A stretch of 64,000 nucleotides of DNA from Tissierella sp. MB52-C2. GTDB lineage: Bacteria; Bacillota; Clostridia; Tissierellales; Tissierellaceae. How positions within the stretch are numbered: position 1 is the first letter of the stretch; each line of letters begins with the position of its first letter. The stretch spans positions 2,582,643 through 2,646,642 of the forward strand of contig NZ_CP133261.1 in NCBI RefSeq assembly GCF_030931715.1, given 5' to 3'. Below are positions 62,382 to 64,000 of this stretch, in pieces. The notes beneath the pieces were generated by a model. The model did no database searches and was not told the origin of the DNA. It saw only the letters and a program-made list of their open reading frames with translations. Made by a program: the position numbers and the translations under genes.

Positions 62382-62654
62382 TCATTTAATTACTTTTCTA
62401 GTAAAAAACAAATATAAAACTCCAACTATTGAAAGCAATAAAAATATAACAGTAAAAACATATGGAGATAGTCTCCATGTTATATAAATAGCTGTTGGTC
62501 CATCAGCACCACCTATAATCCCTATAGAGCTTACTTTACCTACTTCGTTATTTAGTCTGTATGATAAATACATAAATCCTATACTAATAATAGTTATTAC
62601 CACAGCAATAACAGTAAATATAGTAATTAATTTTCGTAATCCTTGTTCTTTCAA
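62382..62654 (-). CDS. Small membrane protein with OadB-type GGADGP motif
   Basis: 90 residues, TTG start with GGAGGAG at 7 bases. Two membrane segments (about 10-30 and 63-85) flank IGIIGGADGPTAIYIT. This is the signature of the sodium-binding region of decarboxylase beta subunits (OadB/GcdB/MmdB), which are about 400 residues long. Here the motif stands alone in a two-helix protein. Small proteins of this kind are known to me as recurrent in Clostridia, without an assigned function. Confidence 0.7.
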   Translation of the reverse strand: MKEQGLRKLITIFTVIAVVITIISIGFMYLSYRLNNEVGKVSSIGIIGGADGPTAIYITWRLSPYVFTVIFLLLSIVGVLYLFFTRKVIK

Positions 62655-62729
62655 TCCTTTACTCCTCCTATATCATCATTTGTATGACATTTTGACATGA
62701 TCTATAACTGACTTATAAATAGCCACAGT

Positions 62730-63146
62730 CTATATAGTCTTTCTCAATTCCAGCAATCCTTTGTTTAATACATTATCTACTCCATTTTTGTAGTCCTCAA
62801 TAGAAGTCGCTTCATATATATGAGGTTTTACACCAATATTGATAAACTCTTTTCCATCTGGATATGTACAAAATCTAGTACATATAGCAAATCTTCTATT
62901 AACTGGTAATTTCCCTAGTAGTAAAGTTCCAGTAGAACCATGGGATTCTTCTCCAATCATAATCCCTCTTTTTGCAACATCAATCATAATTAAAAAATCC
63001 TCTGCAGCGGAACTTGTATTTCGTGAAGATAGAATTATTAATGGCTGTGTTAAATGGATGGGACGATTCCCTATAATGAAATTATCTAATTTTTCCTCAA
63101 AATATTGATTACTTTTGACCTTTATGTTAAAGATCTTCTTTTTCAA
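62730..63146 (-). pseudogene. C-terminal fragment of an S41 peptidase-like gene
   Basis: The 138-codon frame opens with TTG inside the upstream DUF4177 gene and has no ribosome binding site. From about residue 10 it is an S41 (Tsp/CtpA-type) catalytic C-terminus: PLIILSSRNTSSAAEDFL with the nucleophilic Ser, GEESHGSTGTLL, and FINIGVKPHIY. The N-terminal half of the family, including the PDZ or bundle part, is missing. Most likely a truncated gene. Confidence 0.6.
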
Positions 63147-63309
63147 ATACTAAATCAAAATTCTTAATAACCCCATGTCCATTAGATCTTGTAGGAATAG
63201 CAGTAACAAATCTCCATCCTTCCTTACTGTATTTGTCAATTAGCTCCCTATGATTTCCTTCTCTCATTATCCCTGTTGCCTGTGCCTCAATATAAATATA
63301 TTTATACAT
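63127..63309 (-). CDS. DUF4177-domain protein
   Basis: 60 residues with the DUF4177 pattern (YKYIYIEAQ...ELIDKYSKEGWRFVTAIPTRSNGHGVIKNFDLVFEK). ATG with AGAGAGG upstream. Function unknown. Overlaps the start of the S41 remnant by 20 bases. Confidence 0.75.
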   Translation of the reverse strand: MYKYIYIEAQATGIMREGNHRELIDKYSKEGWRFVTAIPTRSNGHGVIKNFDLVFEKEDL

Positions 63310-63365
63310 TTCATCATATCCTCTCTTTATAAATTATTTAAGTTTCAGAATCAATATCTTTTACA

Positions 63366-63785
63366 TTAAACTATATTATTTCTTATTTCATTAAAAAACG
63401 TTTCCATATATTCTAATCTATTTATAGCAATTTCTTTAGCCTTTCTCGTAAACAACCTATCAGGAATTTTTTTAAGCTTTAATTCGTATTCTATATCTGG
63501 TGAATGTTTCGACCCATCATTTATTCTTCCATTATCAATAATGTTTTCTTTAATATACTCATCAATTAAAACATCAGAATAAATCTTTTGATTGTGTTTC
63601 CCTGCAATTATATATAACCTTGCTATACCAACAGTGCCTAGTACATCAAGCTTATCTGCATCTTGTTCATGTCTCGCTAACTCTAAGGATGTTTTATACA
63701 CTCTCATAACATGATTAATATCATGGGACGAACTAGACAATTCCTTTATTAATATTTTTTTAATAGACTCATATTTATCATTCAT
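63366..63785 (-). CDS. HD-superfamily protein with internal deletion
   Basis: 139 residues. The N-terminus MNDKYESIKKI...SSHDINHVMRVYKTSLELARHEQ and the C-terminal half (DADKLDVLGTVGIARLYIIAG...KKIPDRLFTRKAKEIAINRL) match the ends of a common HD phosphohydrolase family of about 210 residues. The central 70 residues with the second His-Asp of the metal site are absent, the join being in frame at HEQ-DADKLD. The metal site is therefore incomplete and the protein is probably inactive. Confidence 0.6.
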   Translation of the reverse strand: MNDKYESIKKILIKELSSSSHDINHVMRVYKTSLELARHEQDADKLDVLGTVGIARLYIIAGKHNQKIYSDVLIDEYIKENIIDNGRINDGSKHSPDIEYELKLKKIPDRLFTRKAKEIAINRLEYMETFFNEIRNNIV

Positions 63786-63895
63786 TTTTCTTTGCTTACT
63801 TTAAAATAATATAAATTTCACTGACAGATTCTCTATACTGTCTTTCCCCTATACATTAGTACATACTCTACGATTCAGCCTTAAATATATTTCTC

Positions 63896-64000
63896 TTATT
63901 TACTAAAATAGCCAAAATCATTTAGGTTATGTATTATAATTCCAGTCCATATCTTTCCTGTCTTATATATGCTTATAGCACAGATTAATCCAAGAAAAAA
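63896..64000 (-). CDS. CPBP-family intramembrane protease, C-terminal end (partial)
   Basis: Thirty-four codons up to TAA at 63896; the gene continues beyond the window. FFLGLICAISIYKTGKIWTGIIIHNLNDFGY matches the end of CPBP (CAAX-protease/bacteriocin-processing) proteins, where IIIH-x-x-N supplies the last catalytic His. Only the tail is visible. Confidence 0.6.
   Translation of the reverse strand, partial: FFLGLICAISIYKTGKIWTGIIIHNLNDFGYFSK

Overview
The window is AT-rich bacterial DNA. It has strong GGAGG-type ribosome binding sites, frequent TTG/GTG starts, GerM-type and stalk-domain cell-wall genes, a CheX/bacteriohemerythrin pair and a long clostridial-type PurL. These point to an anaerobic Firmicute of the Clostridia/Tissierellia kind. 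That is inference from gene content; there is no rRNA in the window. Almost everything lies on the minus strand. The exceptions are a sulfite-type operon at 13.7-17.5 kb, a transporter/phosphodiesterase pair at 31.9-34.1 kb and one tiny cysteine protein near 7 kb.

0-1.3 kb: a remnant of a Na/phosphate cotransporter, then a minus-strand tRNA array (Gly, Arg, His, a broken Lys copy, Lys, Leu, Arg) behind a near-consensus promoter. 1.3-12.5 kb: a phosphoesterase with an ITP/XTP pyrophosphatase, a GerMN protein, a modular N-acetylmuramoyl-L-alanine amidase, an AIR-synthase-family protein, a dicarboxylate/amino-acid symporter, and gatCAB. A ParB-like gene is wedged between gatB and its terminator, bounded by a 42-bp duplication. 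12.6-24 kb: a LysR regulator divergent from a persulfide/CoA-disulfide reductase-like flavoprotein, a siroheme-type reductase with ferredoxin clusters, and a YeiH-type exporter. Facing these is the complete tetrapyrrole/siroheme operon (hemA, sirC-type, hemC, cobA-hemD, hemB, hemL), so siroheme supply and its likely consumer sit side by side. 24-38 kb: ligA and pcrA, an ECF sigma/anti-sigma pair, a YidC paralogue, an MFS transporter with a glycerophosphodiesterase, a CheX/hemerythrin/HD-GYP group, a dipeptidase, and a TrpR-like regulator.

38-50.8 kb: fhs (formate-THF ligase) and a seven-gene purine operon (purL-E-F-M-N-H-D). The operon leader reads as a guanine aptamer followed by a PRPP (ykkC-family) aptamer and a single terminator. 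Both glutamine-dependent enzymes of the operon appear to have lost glutaminase catalytic residues. PurF has Ser for the N-terminal Cys and Asp for the oxyanion-hole Asn. PurL has Gly for the nucleophilic Cys and Thr for the catalytic His. I infer that this organism makes purines from free ammonia. This is the most interesting observation in the window. An 11-bp x 14 tandem repeat supplies the last codons and the stop of purD.

50.8-64 kb: an accessory zone of single genes (hydrolases, GNAT acetyltransferases, VOC, HAD, methyltransferase, flavodoxin-like, ASCH, small kinase). It is mixed with several decayed genes: a serine-hydrolase N-terminus, a frameshifted unknown gene, an S41 peptidase C-terminus, and an HD protein with an internal deletion. 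The window ends inside a CPBP-type membrane protease.
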